Shown here one piece after another: positions 44,949-53,768 of a stretch of 64,000 nt of DNA. Location: the NCBI RefSeq assembly GCF_009928685.1, contig NZ_WWEO01000043.1:248001-312000 (forward strand), in the 5' to 3' direction. The first letter of the stretch is position 1, and each line of letters starts with the position of its first letter. The notes below the pieces were generated by a model that saw only the letters and a list, made by a program, of their open reading frames with translations, was not told the origin of the DNA and searched no databases. The position numbers were made by a program, and so were the translations under genes. Source of the stretch: Mucilaginibacter agri. Its GTDB lineage: Bacteria > Bacteroidota > Bacteroidia > Sphingobacteriales > Sphingobacteriaceae.

Positions 44949-46133
44949 ATGATTAAAGAACGTATACAGCTTATAGCTGAAGAAATTTTTAATAACGTGG
45001 TCGATTATCGTCGCCACCTGCATACTAACCCCGAGCTTTCTTTTGAGGAGGTTGCTACCTCGGCTTTTGTATCCGCTAAGTTAGATGAGCTGGAAATACC
45101 CTACGTGCGCATGGCCGATAACGGAATTGTTGGATTAATTACCGGAACAAAACCGTCGGACAAGGTAGTTGCCCTGCGAGCCGATATGGACGCGTTGCCA
45201 ATTACCGAGGCTAACGATGTACCTTACAAATCGAAAAACGTAGGTGTAATGCATGCCTGCGGGCACGATGCGCATACGTCGTCGTTGTTAGGAACGGCTA
45301 CTATTCTTTCTAAATTACGTAACGAGTTTGCAGGTACTGTAAAATTGATATTTCAACCCGCAGAAGAAAAACTGCCCGGAGGTGCTAACCTGATGATACA
45401 GGAAGGCGTGTTGGAAAATCCGAAACCGCAGGCGGTTATTGGTCAGCACGTAATGCCTTTTATTGATGCCGGTAAAGTGGGGTTCCGCGCTGGTAAATAT
45501 ATGGCTTCTACTGATGAGATCTATGTAAAAGTTATTGGTAAAGGCGGCCACGGCGCCCAGCCTCAGCAAAATATAGATCCCGTCATTATCACCGCGCATA
45601 TGCTAACCGGATTGCAACAGGTGATCAGCCGTTTTGCTGATCCTAAAAATCCGTCGGTACTATCGTTCGGTAAAGTAATTGCCAACGGTGCAACCAACGT
45701 TATCCCTAATGAGGTTTACCTGGAGGGTACTTTCCGCACTATGGACGAAAAATGGCGCGCCGATGCGCATATCCGCATGAAGAAACTGGCTGAAGGTTTA
45801 TGCGAAAGCATGGGGGCTAAATGCGAGTTTACTATTATGAAGGGTTATCCATACCTTATTAATGAAGAAAAGCTGACCGCCAATGTTAAAGGCTTTGCGG
45901 TTGATTATTTAGGTAAAGACAACGTGCTCGATCTGGATATCTGGATGGCTGGCGAAGATTTTGCTTACTACTCGCAAGTGGCCGATAGCTGTTTCTACCG
46001 TTTAGGTACCCGTAATGAGGCCCGCGGAATCACCTCTTCGGTACATACGCCAACATTTGATATCGAAGAGTCGGCCTTAATGGGTAGCACTGGTTTAATG
46101 GCTTACATTGCGTTGAAACAGTTAGGGAACTAA
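44949..46133 (+). CDS. M20-family amidohydrolase
   Basis: 394 residues, M20D type (N-acyl-L-amino acid amidohydrolase / IAA-amino acid hydrolase). Metal-binding blocks: MHACGHDAHTSSLLG near residue 103, FQPAEEKLPGGANLMIQEGV near 140, GQHVMPF, and the C-terminal MAGEDFAYYSQ. The dimerisation/lid domain is at about 185-300. It should cleave an acyl or peptide group from an amino acid; substrate unknown. It has no signal peptide although its neighbours do. Confidence 0.94.
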   Translation: MIKERIQLIAEEIFNNVVDYRRHLHTNPELSFEEVATSAFVSAKLDELEIPYVRMADNGIVGLITGTKPSDKVVALRADMDALPITEANDVPYKSKNVGVMHACGHDAHTSSLLGTATILSKLRNEFAGTVKLIFQPAEEKLPGGANLMIQEGVLENPKPQAVIGQHVMPFIDAGKVGFRAGKYMASTDEIYVKVIGKGGHGAQPQQNIDPVIITAHMLTGLQQVISRFADPKNPSVLSFGKVIANGATNVIPNEVYLEGTFRTMDEKWRADAHIRMKKLAEGLCESMGAKCEFTIMKGYPYLINEEKLTANVKGFAVDYLGKDNVLDLDIWMAGEDFAYYSQVADSCFYRLGTRNEARGITSSVHTPTFDIEESALMGSTGLMAYIALKQLGN

Positions 46134-46142
46134 CCCCATTAC

Positions 46143-47072
46143 ATGAAGAAACTACTTTTAAGCATAGCTTTTATGCTGACGGGGTTCTGCGCTTTGCATG
46201 CCCAGGAGATTAAGCGCTTTAACCCCGATACCATCAAATCGGTAGTGATCGATACGGCGGTGGTTAATATTAAATCGCACAAGCTAAACGCGCAGGATTT
46301 TATTGACGCGGTATTGGCCGATACCAGCTTTTATAAAGCCTTTCATAACATGAAAGGCTACGACTTTATTGCGGAGAACAGGATCTATACCTTCGACAAG
46401 AAGAACAAAGTTGATGGTAAGATCTACCGCAAAATCCATCACGGCGATGTTAACGGTAAACACGTAATTGAAACACTCGCCAAGCGCGATAGCGGTAACG
46501 TTTACAAAAAGAATGGCAAATACCAGCTGTATACGGTAGAGATGTTCGACTACATCTTCCAGAATGCCTACAATTCGGATTTCTCAGCGGGCGAAGGCTT
46601 GCCTGGAGGGGGTAAGAACGAATCGTATAAGGACAAGCTGAAAACACTGATCTTCCGTCCGGGTACAAAGGTTACAGGCATTCCGTTCCTGAGCAGCAAA
46701 ACAGAGATTTTCGGCAAGGATATGCGCGAGTACTATCTCTATCAGTTTGCACGTGGTACCTACCTCGACTCAATTCCCGTATACCGCTTTAAAGTGATCC
46801 GTAAGCCCAGCACCAGCGACGATGATGTGATGATAAACGAGATGACCACCATCTTTGATACCCGCACTTTCCAGATCCTGGGCCGTTACATCGATATGAA
46901 GTTCAGCAACATGTTCTTCGATTTTAACGTGCAAATGAATCTCGAGCTTAACAGTTACAATGGTACGCTATTGCCAGCCAAAATAAGCTATCAGGGCAAC
47001 TGGAACGTGCCTTTTCATAAAGAAGAGCGGGCTGCGTTTTTGATTTTGCATAAGGGTTATAAGAAGGAATAG
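46143..47072 (+). CDS. Exported protein of unknown function
   Basis: 309 residues with a signal peptide (cleavage near LHAQ|E, residue 21). The mature protein is beta-rich with many Lys/Tyr/Phe; notable stretches are FYKAFHNMKGYDFIAENRIY and FDTRTFQILGRYIDMKFSNM. The latter is like the strands of outer-membrane lipoprotein-carrier-type or DUF-type periplasmic proteins. I do not recognise the family. It is third in the SPOR/amidohydrolase operon (9-base gap), so probably an envelope protein. Confidence 0.75.
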   Translation: MKKLLLSIAFMLTGFCALHAQEIKRFNPDTIKSVVIDTAVVNIKSHKLNAQDFIDAVLADTSFYKAFHNMKGYDFIAENRIYTFDKKNKVDGKIYRKIHHGDVNGKHVIETLAKRDSGNVYKKNGKYQLYTVEMFDYIFQNAYNSDFSAGEGLPGGGKNESYKDKLKTLIFRPGTKVTGIPFLSSKTEIFGKDMREYYLYQFARGTYLDSIPVYRFKVIRKPSTSDDDVMINEMTTIFDTRTFQILGRYIDMKFSNMFFDFNVQMNLELNSYNGTLLPAKISYQGNWNVPFHKEERAAFLILHKGYKKE

Positions 47073-47112
47073 AATCAGGATTCAAGAGACAAGAATTGAG
47101 ACGAGAGACAGC
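47072..47112. repeat. Solo GAATCAGGATTCAAGAGAC repeat
   Basis: Words GAATCAGGATTCAAGAGAC and AAGAATTGAGACGAGAGAC directly after a stop codon resemble the left terminal repeat of the element at 10100-10580. Confidence 0.5.
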
Positions 47113-47162
47113 ATACCGCAGAGACACAAAAGGTTGTGTCTCTTTTTGTTTAGCTATAAATT

Positions 47163-47240
47163 TTTGTCATCCAGAGCGATAGCGAAGGATCTTCTTCATT
47201 AAGCATTCGCAGAAGATTCTTCCTTCGTCAGAATGACAAA
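47163..47240. repeat. TTTGTCAT inverted repeat
   Basis: TTTGTCAT at the left and ATGACAAA at the right end, with GAAGGATCTTCTT and AGAAGATTCTTCCTTC inside. Same family as 44282-44365. Confidence 0.75.
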
Positions 47241-47275
47241 TTGGAGGAGATAACCGCTACTGCCACTCACCACAG

Positions 47276-47650
47276 TTACTTACTTTCCGCCAGCGATAAC
47301 AAATTGCCATCCGGGTCTTTAAACCAGGCTACTTTGGTGGTGCTGTCAGCCGTCCAAATCCCTAACTCATCCTGACCGGGCAGGCCGAAGTGCTCAAACT
47401 TTATACCTTTTGCTGATAAGATTTCGATAGTCTTTTTAATATCATCAACACCCCAACCCAGTACCGTAAAAGGATGCGGTGTAAATGACTGCACTTTGCT
47501 AACGCGGAGCAGCGTGCCGTTGGCATCGAACTCCAAGGCATACGGATTGGCCGATACCTGCGGCAGGCCGAGAATTTGTCCGTAGAATTCTGAGGCTTTT
47601 TCAAAGTCCAGGGTGGGCACAAATGCGTGCAGCGGTTGATTAGCAAGCAT
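47276..47650 (-). CDS. VOC (glyoxalase/bleomycin-resistance) family protein
   Basis: 124 residues, a single vicinal-oxygen-chelate domain of two beta-alpha-beta-beta-beta units: FVPTLDFEKASEFYGQILGL near the start and AWFKDPDGNLLSLAES at the end, which carries the final metal-ligand Glu position. The family includes dioxygenases, isomerases and antibiotic-binding proteins; the substrate cannot be told. It is a single gene between repeat clusters. Confidence 0.9.
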   Translation of the reverse strand: MLANQPLHAFVPTLDFEKASEFYGQILGLPQVSANPYALEFDANGTLLRVSKVQSFTPHPFTVLGWGVDDIKKTIEILSAKGIKFEHFGLPGQDELGIWTADSTTKVAWFKDPDGNLLSLAESK

Positions 47651-47696
47651 GGTTAATGTGTTGGTTTATATAAAGATAAGAACAAAACTTCGCGAG

Positions 47697-47822
47697 TTAA
47701 AATTCCCTCCTTGGGGAGAGGTGCGGGCGATTGTGCGTAAAGGCGGAGAGGGGTTTCAGTAAGCCAAAGAATAGCATTCAACGCTTACCCCTCCCTAACC
47801 CTCCCGGGGGAGGGAACTTTAT
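47697..47822. repeat. Large CCCTCC-type inverted repeat
   Basis: AAATTCCCTCCTTGGGGAG on the left and GGGGGAGGGAACTTT on the right frame inner ACCCCTCCCTAACCCTCCC and GGAGAGGGGTTTCAG words. The whole 126 bases fold back on themselves imperfectly. Related to the copy at 53036-53166. Confidence 0.7.
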
Positions 47823-47835
47823 GCTTAGAAACAAA

Positions 47836-47862
47836 AAAAGCCGCTCATAAAGCGGCTTTTGT
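47836..47862. terminator. Terminator downstream of asnS
   Basis: AAAAGCCGCT-cataa-AGCGGCTTTT: perfect 10-bp stem with A and T tracts on both sides, usable on either strand. Confidence 0.85.
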
Positions 47863-47867
47863 ATCTT

Positions 47868-47899
47868 AAAGCCTCCCCTTCGGGGAGGTTTGGAGAGGT
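47868..47899. repeat. Short CCTCCCC/GGGGAGG hairpin
   Basis: GCCTCCCC-ttc-GGGGAGGTTT, abutting the asnS stop codon. Same word family as 47697-47822. Confidence 0.6.
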
Positions 47900-49336
47900 T
47901 TAAAACTCTGCGTTTTTCGGGAACCTTGGGAAAGGGATCACGTCGCGGATGTTACCCATGCCGGTAACAAATAGTACCAAACGCTCAAAGCCTAAACCAA
48001 AACCAGCATGCGGACAAGCGCCAAAACGGCGGGTATCCAGGTACCACCAAAGCTCTTCTTTAGGGATGCCAATTTCATCCATGCGTTGCTCCAGTTTATC
48101 CAAACGCTCTTCACGCTGCGAACCACCTACAATTTCGCCAATACCCGGGAACAGGATGTCCATAGCGGCAACGGTTTTGCCATCGTCGTTCTGGCGCATG
48201 TAAAAAGATTTGATCTCTTTCGGATAATCAGTAAGGATCACCGGTTTTTTAAAATGTTTTTCAACCAGGTAACGCTCATGCTCCGATTGCAGGTCTGTTC
48301 CCCAACCTTCTACCAGGTAAGTGAACTTTTTCTTCTTATTCGGGGTCGATTCCTTTAAAATTTCGATAGCCTCGGTATAAGTCAGGCGTTGGAAATCATT
48401 GTCTAAACAGAATTGAAGTTTATCAAGCAGGCTCATTTCAGCACGCTCGTTCTGCGGTTTTTGTTTGTCTTCGTCGGCTAAACGCTGGTCTAAAAATTCG
48501 AGGTCTTCATTGTTGTTTTCAAGCGCGTAGCTAATTACATATTTCAATAAAGCCTCGGCTAAGTCCATGTTATCAGCCAGGTCATAAAAAGCCATTTCAG
48601 GCTCGATCATCCAGAACTCAGCTAAATGACGGGTGGTGTTTGAGTTCTCGGCACGGAAAGTTGGGCCGAAAGTGTAAATATCACTCAAAGCCATCGCACC
48701 AAGTTCACCTTCCAGCTGACCAGATACGGTTAAGTTGGTCGATTTTCCGAAGAAATCTTGTTTGTAATCAATCTCGCCATCTTCGGTACGTGGCAAGTTA
48801 TTCAGATCGAGGTTGGTTACACGGAATGCTTCACCGGCACCTTCGGCATCCGACTGGGTAATTACAGGGGTGTGCAGGTAAACAAACCCACGCTCCTGGA
48901 AAAACTTGTGCACTGCAAACGACAGACTGTTACGCACACGGAATATCGCGCCGAATGTGTTGGTACGGAAACGCAGGTGTGCAATCTCGCGTAAAAACTC
49001 CAGGCTGTGTTTTTTAGGCTGCAGCGGGTATTTCTCCGGATCGCTGTCGCCCAGTACCTCAATTGCAGTTGCTTTGATATCGAATTTCTGGCCTTTACCT
49101 AACGATTCAACCAATGTACCGGTAACGCTAAGTGCTGCGCCGGTAGTAATGCGTTTAAGTAGGGCTTCGTCGGTGTTTTGAAAGTCAACTACAATCTGGA
49201 TATTATTATTAGTAGAGCCATCATTTAAAGCGATAAACTGATTGTTACGGAATGTACGTACCCAACCCTTAACTGTAACCTCAATGTTTGTTTCTGTGCT
49301 TTCCAGCAGTGCTTTAATTTTAATGCGCTTACTCAT
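47900..49336 (-). CDS. asnS: Asparagine-tRNA ligase
   Basis: 478 residues from ATG 49336 ([13 protein letters not shown]). The frame is open for 37 further codons upstream, but that part is not aaRS-like and overlaps the promoter zone. An OB-fold anticodon-binding domain ([20 protein letters not shown]) is followed by the class II core: motif 2 region [20 protein letters not shown] and motif 3 [20 protein letters not shown] ending [10 protein letters not shown], which separates AsnRS from AspRS. It charges tRNA-Asn directly. Confidence 0.97.
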   Translation of the reverse strand: MSKRIKIKALLESTETNIEVTVKGWVRTFRNNQFIALNDGSTNNNIQIVVDFQNTDEALLKRITTGAALSVTGTLVESLGKGQKFDIKATAIEVLGDSDPEKYPLQPKKHSLEFLREIAHLRFRTNTFGAIFRVRNSLSFAVHKFFQERGFVYLHTPVITQSDAEGAGEAFRVTNLDLNNLPRTEDGEIDYKQDFFGKSTNLTVSGQLEGELGAMALSDIYTFGPTFRAENSNTTRHLAEFWMIEPEMAFYDLADNMDLAEALLKYVISYALENNNEDLEFLDQRLADEDKQKPQNERAEMSLLDKLQFCLDNDFQRLTYTEAIEILKESTPNKKKKFTYLVEGWGTDLQSEHERYLVEKHFKKPVILTDYPKEIKSFYMRQNDDGKTVAAMDILFPGIGEIVGGSQREERLDKLEQRMDEIGIPKEELWWYLDTRRFGACPHAGFGLGFERLVLFVTGMGNIRDVIPFPRFPKNAEF

Positions 49337-49357
49337 ATCCAATAAAAATGTGAATGG

Positions 49358-49365
49358 CAAAAGTA
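49358..49365 (-). promoter_or_regulatory. TAnnTTTG box of asnS
   Basis: TACTTTTG on the minus strand, 21 bases before the chosen ATG; it supports the shorter start. Confidence 0.45.
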
Positions 49366-49493
49366 ATGTTTTGCCATGTGATTTCACAGATTTACGTTTG
49401 ATTGCTGTTATGTTAGTAATCGCATTATTAACAGGTTGATACATCAATCGAAAAAAATATTAAATTACACACAGGGTTCAATCTTCAATTGCA

Positions 49494-49501
49494 TATTTTT
49501 G
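49494..49501 (+). promoter_or_regulatory. TAnnTTTG box of dnaG
   Basis: TATTTTTG lies 32 bases before the dnaG ATG. Confidence 0.45.
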
Positions 49502-49533
49502 TTGTCCCTTAAAAGAGCCGTTTCTAAAAAAGC

Positions 49534-51501
49534 ATGATCACTAAACTCACCGTCGACAAAATAATGGAAGCTACCGACATTGTGGAGGTAGTGGGCGAGT
49601 TTGTAAACCTTAAAAAACGCGGCTCCAACTACGTTGGCCTTTCTCCCTTTGTAAACGAGAAAACACCTTCTTTTACCGTGTCGCCTGCGAAGGGAATCTT
49701 TAAAGATTTCTCTTCTGGTAAAGGCGGTTCGGCGGTTACCTTTTTAATGGAACTGGAGAAGTTTACCTATCCGGAAGCTCTAAAATGGCTGGCAAAAAAG
49801 TACGGCATCGATGTTGAAGAAACTATAGAGTCTACCGAAAACAAGGAGGCCGATAACCGCCGCGAGAGCTTAATGATCGTGTCGGGTTTTGCGGCTAAGT
49901 TTTTTCAGGAAGCCATGTGGGATACCGAAGAAGGGCGAAACATTGGCTTGAGTTATTTTAAAGAGCGTGCCTTTACACCCGAGATCATGCGCAAGTTTGA
50001 GCTCGGCTACTCGCCCGATCAATGGGAAGCATTTACCGGCGCAGCCCTCAGTGCAGGTTATCAGGAAGAATTTTTAGTAGAAAGCGGCTTATCCGTAAAA
50101 CGTGATAACGGAACCTTGTACGACCGTTACCGTGGCCGGGTAATGTTCCCTATACATAGTTTTACCGGCCGGGTTATTGCCTTCGGTGGGCGTACACTCA
50201 AAAGCGATAAAAACGTACCCAAATACGTTAACTCGCCCGAGTCGGAGATCTACCATAAATCGAACGTACTTTACGGATTGTTTTTTGCCAAAAAGGCTAT
50301 TCGCGATCAGGATATCTGCTATCTGGTAGAAGGCTACGCCGATGTGCTTTCGGTGCATCAGGCTGGTATCGAAAACGTGGTGGCATCGTCTGGTACATCG
50401 CTTACCGTAGAGCAGATTCGTTTAATTGGGCGTTTAACCCAAAACATTACCATTTTATACGATGGCGATGCGGCGGGTATCAAGGCATCACTTCGTGGAT
50501 TAGACTTGATCCTGGAAGAAGGTCTAAACGTAAAAGTGGTGTTGTTCCCCGACGGGCACGATCCCGATTCGTATGTACGTAGCGTAGGCAGCAGCGCCTT
50601 TAAACAGTACATCGACCAAAATAAGAAAGACTTTATTTTCTATAAAACCAGCATCCTGCTTAAAGATGCCGGTAACGATCCGCTTCGCCGTGCAGAGGTG
50701 ATACGCGAGGTAGTAGAGAGTATTGCCAAAATTCCAGATCAGATCAAAGCTTCCATCTTTATTAAAGAGTGTAGCTATCAGATGCAGATTGAAGAGCGGG
50801 TGTTGCTATCCGAACTGAACAAAATGCGGATGGCCAAGGCCAAAAAGGCTGGTCAGGGGTCGGGGCAACAACGCGATCAGCAATACCAGCCGCAGGAAGA
50901 AAGCCCCGAGCCGGATGATTATTATGCTATTGAAGCAGCGCAAGCCAAAGAAGCGGCTGCCAAAGAGGCTGATAATGGCTTAAACCAGGAGCGCGAGATT
51001 GTACGACTGTTATTACTTTATGGTAACCGGATGATTGACTGGGATGGCATTACCAACACCTATATCGGTCCGTTTATGATAGCCGAATTGAGCGATGTTA
51101 CGTTTGATAACCCGGTATGTAAGGAGTTTACCGATATATACCGCGGTAAGGTGGAAAATGGTGAACTGCCAGATGATCAATTCTTTATCCACCACGAGAA
51201 CAAGCAGATAGTTGACTTAACTATCGATATGTTAACCACTAAATACACGCTAAGCGAAAACTGGTACGAGATGCACAAGATATTGATCAGCGATGAGGTT
51301 GATCATTTGCGTGCGGCTATCCTTGGCGCAATTTTTCACCTCAAGAAACAAAAGGTGGGCAAACTGCTCGAGGGTATTCGTAAAGAACTCCAAACCACCC
51401 AAAGCCCCGAAGACCAGGATATATTGATGAGCCGCTATCTGCAGCTTAAAAAAGTAGAAAAACACATTTCCGATTACCTGGGCTCTGTTATTATTAAATA
51501 A
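49534..51501 (+). CDS. dnaG: DnaG, DNA primase, with degenerate zinc-binding domain
   Basis: 655 residues. It makes RNA primers for replication. The N-terminal domain aligns with the CHC2 zinc ribbon, but the ligands are gone: the usual CPFHxEKTPSF reads SPFVNEKTPSF, and the later CxxC region reads FKDFSSGKGG. The catalytic TOPRIM part is intact (LVEGYADVLSVHQAG near residue 270, ILYDGDAAGIKAS near 312, HDPDSYV). A Gln-rich linker (430-460) leads to the C-terminal helicase-binding domain. Loss of zinc ligands appears usual in this bacterial group, judged from memory. First gene of dnaG-yraN. Confidence 0.96.
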   Translation: MITKLTVDKIMEATDIVEVVGEFVNLKKRGSNYVGLSPFVNEKTPSFTVSPAKGIFKDFSSGKGGSAVTFLMELEKFTYPEALKWLAKKYGIDVEETIESTENKEADNRRESLMIVSGFAAKFFQEAMWDTEEGRNIGLSYFKERAFTPEIMRKFELGYSPDQWEAFTGAALSAGYQEEFLVESGLSVKRDNGTLYDRYRGRVMFPIHSFTGRVIAFGGRTLKSDKNVPKYVNSPESEIYHKSNVLYGLFFAKKAIRDQDICYLVEGYADVLSVHQAGIENVVASSGTSLTVEQIRLIGRLTQNITILYDGDAAGIKASLRGLDLILEEGLNVKVVLFPDGHDPDSYVRSVGSSAFKQYIDQNKKDFIFYKTSILLKDAGNDPLRRAEVIREVVESIAKIPDQIKASIFIKECSYQMQIEERVLLSELNKMRMAKAKKAGQGSGQQRDQQYQPQEESPEPDDYYAIEAAQAKEAAAKEADNGLNQEREIVRLLLLYGNRMIDWDGITNTYIGPFMIAELSDVTFDNPVCKEFTDIYRGKVENGELPDDQFFIHHENKQIVDLTIDMLTTKYTLSENWYEMHKILISDEVDHLRAAILGAIFHLKKQKVGKLLEGIRKELQTTQSPEDQDILMSRYLQLKKVEKHISDYLGSVIIK

Positions 51502-51504
51502 GAA

Positions 51505-51867
51505 ATGGCGCAACACCTCGACTTAGGACGAAAAGGTGAACTGATGGCCAAAACACATCTGCTAAATCTGGGTTATGAAATTCTGGACGAGAATTGGACC
51601 CATGGTAAAGCAGAAATTGATATTATTGCCTGGAAAAACAGCGTTATTATATTTATAGAAGTGAAAGCCCGCACGGGTACCGGCTTTGGGCAGCCCGAAG
51701 ATTTTGTGGATGCAAGGAAACAAAAATTACTGTCGGATGCTGCAGATGAATATATTTACCTGATGAACCACCAGGGCGAAGTACGTTTCGATATTATTTC
51801 GGTACTTTTCCGCGGTGAAACTCACACGTTAAAACACATAGAAGATGCATTTTGGCCCACGGCCTGA
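51505..51867 (+). CDS. yraN: YraN family (UPF0102) nuclease-like protein
   Basis: 120 residues, 3 bases after dnaG, so co-transcribed. Restriction-endonuclease-like fold: KGELMAKTHLLNLGYEILDE, then KAEIDIIAWKNSVIIFIEVK with the D-x(n)-E-V-K catalytic pattern, and VDARKQKLLSDAADEYI. The family is linked to Holliday-junction or recombination functions in some bacteria but is largely uncharacterised. Length is typical. Confidence 0.93.
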   Translation: MAQHLDLGRKGELMAKTHLLNLGYEILDENWTHGKAEIDIIAWKNSVIIFIEVKARTGTGFGQPEDFVDARKQKLLSDAADEYIYLMNHQGEVRFDIISVLFRGETHTLKHIEDAFWPTA

Positions 51868-51880
51868 TAATATATCATTA

Positions 51881-52951
51881 ATGAAAATTGCTAAAATATT
51901 AGTTATCGCAGCAGCTGTTTCTGTAATAGTTAGCTGTAAAAACAAAAGCGCCGACACTGGCTTCAATGTAATGATTAGCCCTGATGCGGGGTCATCATAT
52001 AAGGCAGGTACCGATGTACCCATTAAAATAAGCTACAGCGCTTCCGTTAAACCCGACTCGGTGGTATATCTTTTAGATTCAGTGCATCTGGCAGTGAAGA
52101 AAGACTCGTCGGTAGTTACGCTGAAAACTGACACCCTAAAAATGGGTATCAAAACCATTACGGTTAAAGTTTACCAGGGAGGTAAGGACGAGGATGCTGC
52201 TACCAATATTATAGTATTAGCACCCAAAGAACCTGAGATATTAACCTATAAGGTAGAGCGCGAGTTTCCGCACGATACCACCAGCTATACCGAAGGCTTG
52301 ATTTATCACAATGGTTTCCTGTACGAAAGTGATGGCGGCCGTGTGGCGGAAGGACTAGGCCAATCGAGCTTGCGCAAAACCGACCTCAATGGCAAGGTGC
52401 TGCAAAAGGTTGATATCGACCCTAAGATTTTTGCGGAGGGTATTGCCATTGTAAACGATAAAATCGTTCAGCTTACCTATACCGAAAAGATTGGCTACGT
52501 GTACGATCTCAATACCTTCAAATTGGAGAAAACCTTCACCAACAATGTTGGTGTGGAAGGCTGGGGTATGACCTCGGACGATAAAAAGCTTTACATGGAC
52601 GATAGTACCAACCGTATCTGGTTCCTCGATAAAACTAATTATCGCCAGATTGGCTACATTGATGTTTATGATGATAAAGGCCCTATAAATCAGATTAACG
52701 AATTGGAATATATAGATGGTAAAATTTACGCCAACATCTATACAACCGATACCATGATCGTGATCGACCCTAAAACCGGGGCCGTATTACAACGCGCAGA
52801 TTTCTCGACACTGTACCCCGGCAAAAACGACCGCAACCCAAGCGCCGATGTATTTAACGGCATTGCCTGGGACGCCGCCGGCAAAAGAATGTTTGTAACC
52901 GGTAAGAAATGGGATAAGTTGTTTCAGGTGAAAATGAGTGACGGCAAGTAG
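51881..52951 (+). CDS. Glutaminyl-peptide cyclotransferase (beta-propeller type), lipoprotein
   Basis: 356 residues from ATG 51881; a start at 51845 would overlap yraN and push the signal peptide inwards. Lipobox VIVSC gives Cys near residue 19, so the protein is lipid-anchored in the envelope. An N-terminal Ig-like region (about 25-110) is followed by the plant-type glutamine cyclotransferase propeller (FPHDTTSYTEGLIYHNGFLY; VGVEGWGMTSDDKKLYMDDS; NELEYIDGKIYANIY). It forms N-terminal pyroglutamate on exported proteins. Many T9SS cargo have N-terminal Gln after signal cleavage, a plausible substrate set (inference). Confidence 0.92.
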   Translation: MKIAKILVIAAAVSVIVSCKNKSADTGFNVMISPDAGSSYKAGTDVPIKISYSASVKPDSVVYLLDSVHLAVKKDSSVVTLKTDTLKMGIKTITVKVYQGGKDEDAATNIIVLAPKEPEILTYKVEREFPHDTTSYTEGLIYHNGFLYESDGGRVAEGLGQSSLRKTDLNGKVLQKVDIDPKIFAEGIAIVNDKIVQLTYTEKIGYVYDLNTFKLEKTFTNNVGVEGWGMTSDDKKLYMDDSTNRIWFLDKTNYRQIGYIDVYDDKGPINQINELEYIDGKIYANIYTTDTMIVIDPKTGAVLQRADFSTLYPGKNDRNPSADVFNGIAWDAAGKRMFVTGKKWDKLFQVKMSDGK

Positions 52952-52990
52952 TCAATAAAAACTGTCGCATAGGATGACAAAAGATAAATA

Positions 52991-53030
52991 ACGAAAAGAG
53001 GCTGCATGAAAATGCAGCCTCTTTTCGTTA
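52991..53030. terminator. Strong terminator after the cyclotransferase gene
   Basis: AACGAAAAGAGGCTGCAT-gaaa-ATGCAGCCTCTTTTCGTT: perfect 18-bp stem with a GAAA tetraloop. Confidence 0.85.
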
Positions 53031-53035
53031 ATGGC

Positions 53036-53166
53036 GTTCATCCCTCCTTGGGGAGGGGTGCGGTTGCCATGAGCGAAAGCAGGGAGGGGTAAAGTTTGCT
53101 AAGCCAATTATATAACCCCTCCCTGCTACTACACGATTCCACCCCGCCCCTCCCCGAGGAGGGATA
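53036..53166. repeat. Large CCCTCC-type inverted repeat
   Basis: CATCCCTCCTTGGGGAGGGG at the left and CCCCTCCCCGAGGAGGGAT at the right end, with GCAGGGAGGGGTAAAG and ACCCCTCCCTGC inside. It makes up most of the 307-base gap between the cyclotransferase and sigma factor genes; nothing else is seen there except the terminator. Confidence 0.75.
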
Positions 53167-53258
53167 TAACATTATCTTCTAAATATTTTCTAACTTCCTT
53201 TGTAACATAATTCAATTCCTTACACTAACTCTGTGTAATTATTAAAAGCAAAGTTTAA

Positions 53259-53768
53259 GTGGAATCCAAAGAAACCCGGTTTATGCAACTGATTGAAGAG
53301 CACAAAGGAATGCTCTTTAAGATCAGCCGTATTTACCAGGATGACGAGGCCGACCGCGACGACCTGATGCAAGAAATGATATTGCAGTTGTGGCTTGCTT
53401 TCGATTCGTTTAAAGGTAACAGCAAATTCAGCTCCTGGATGTATAGGGTTGCTTTAAATACGGCTATCCAGTTCTTCAAAAAGCAAAAACGCAGGCCTGA
53501 TAGCGAGCAACTTCCTGAAAAACTGGATCACCTTGAAGCACTACCAACCGACACAGAAAAAGACGAACAGTTGGCCTTGTTTTTTAAGGCTGTGCAACAA
53601 TTGAGCAAAGTGGAAAAAGCGCTGATTTTCCTCTACATGGAAGATCAACCCTATGAAGATATTGCCCAAAGCCTCGGCATTAGCGAAGGGAACGTAAGAG
53701 TGCGCTTAAACCGTACTAAAAGCAAATTAAAGGACATTGTAAAAAGCATGAATTATGAATATAGATGA
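53259..53768 (+). CDS. ECF-type RNA polymerase sigma factor
   Basis: 169 residues from GTG 53259; ATG 53283 (161 residues) is also possible because conserved sequence begins at QLIEEHKGMLFKISRIYQDD. Region 2 includes DRDDLMQEMILQLWLAFDSF and the -10-melting KFSSWMYRVALNTAIQFFKK; region 4 includes ALIFLYMEDQPYEDIAQSLG and ISEGNVRVRLNRTKSKLKDI. It belongs to the ECF class. The next gene overlaps by 14 bases and encodes a membrane protein, the usual place for a partner or anti-sigma factor. Confidence 0.95.
   Translation: MESKETRFMQLIEEHKGMLFKISRIYQDDEADRDDLMQEMILQLWLAFDSFKGNSKFSSWMYRVALNTAIQFFKKQKRRPDSEQLPEKLDHLEALPTDTEKDEQLALFFKAVQQLSKVEKALIFLYMEDQPYEDIAQSLGISEGNVRVRLNRTKSKLKDIVKSMNYEYR

Noticed and set aside
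49337-49447. N-terminal extension of asnS
   Set aside because: It is not aaRS-like and covers the TAnnTTTG box at 49358-49365.
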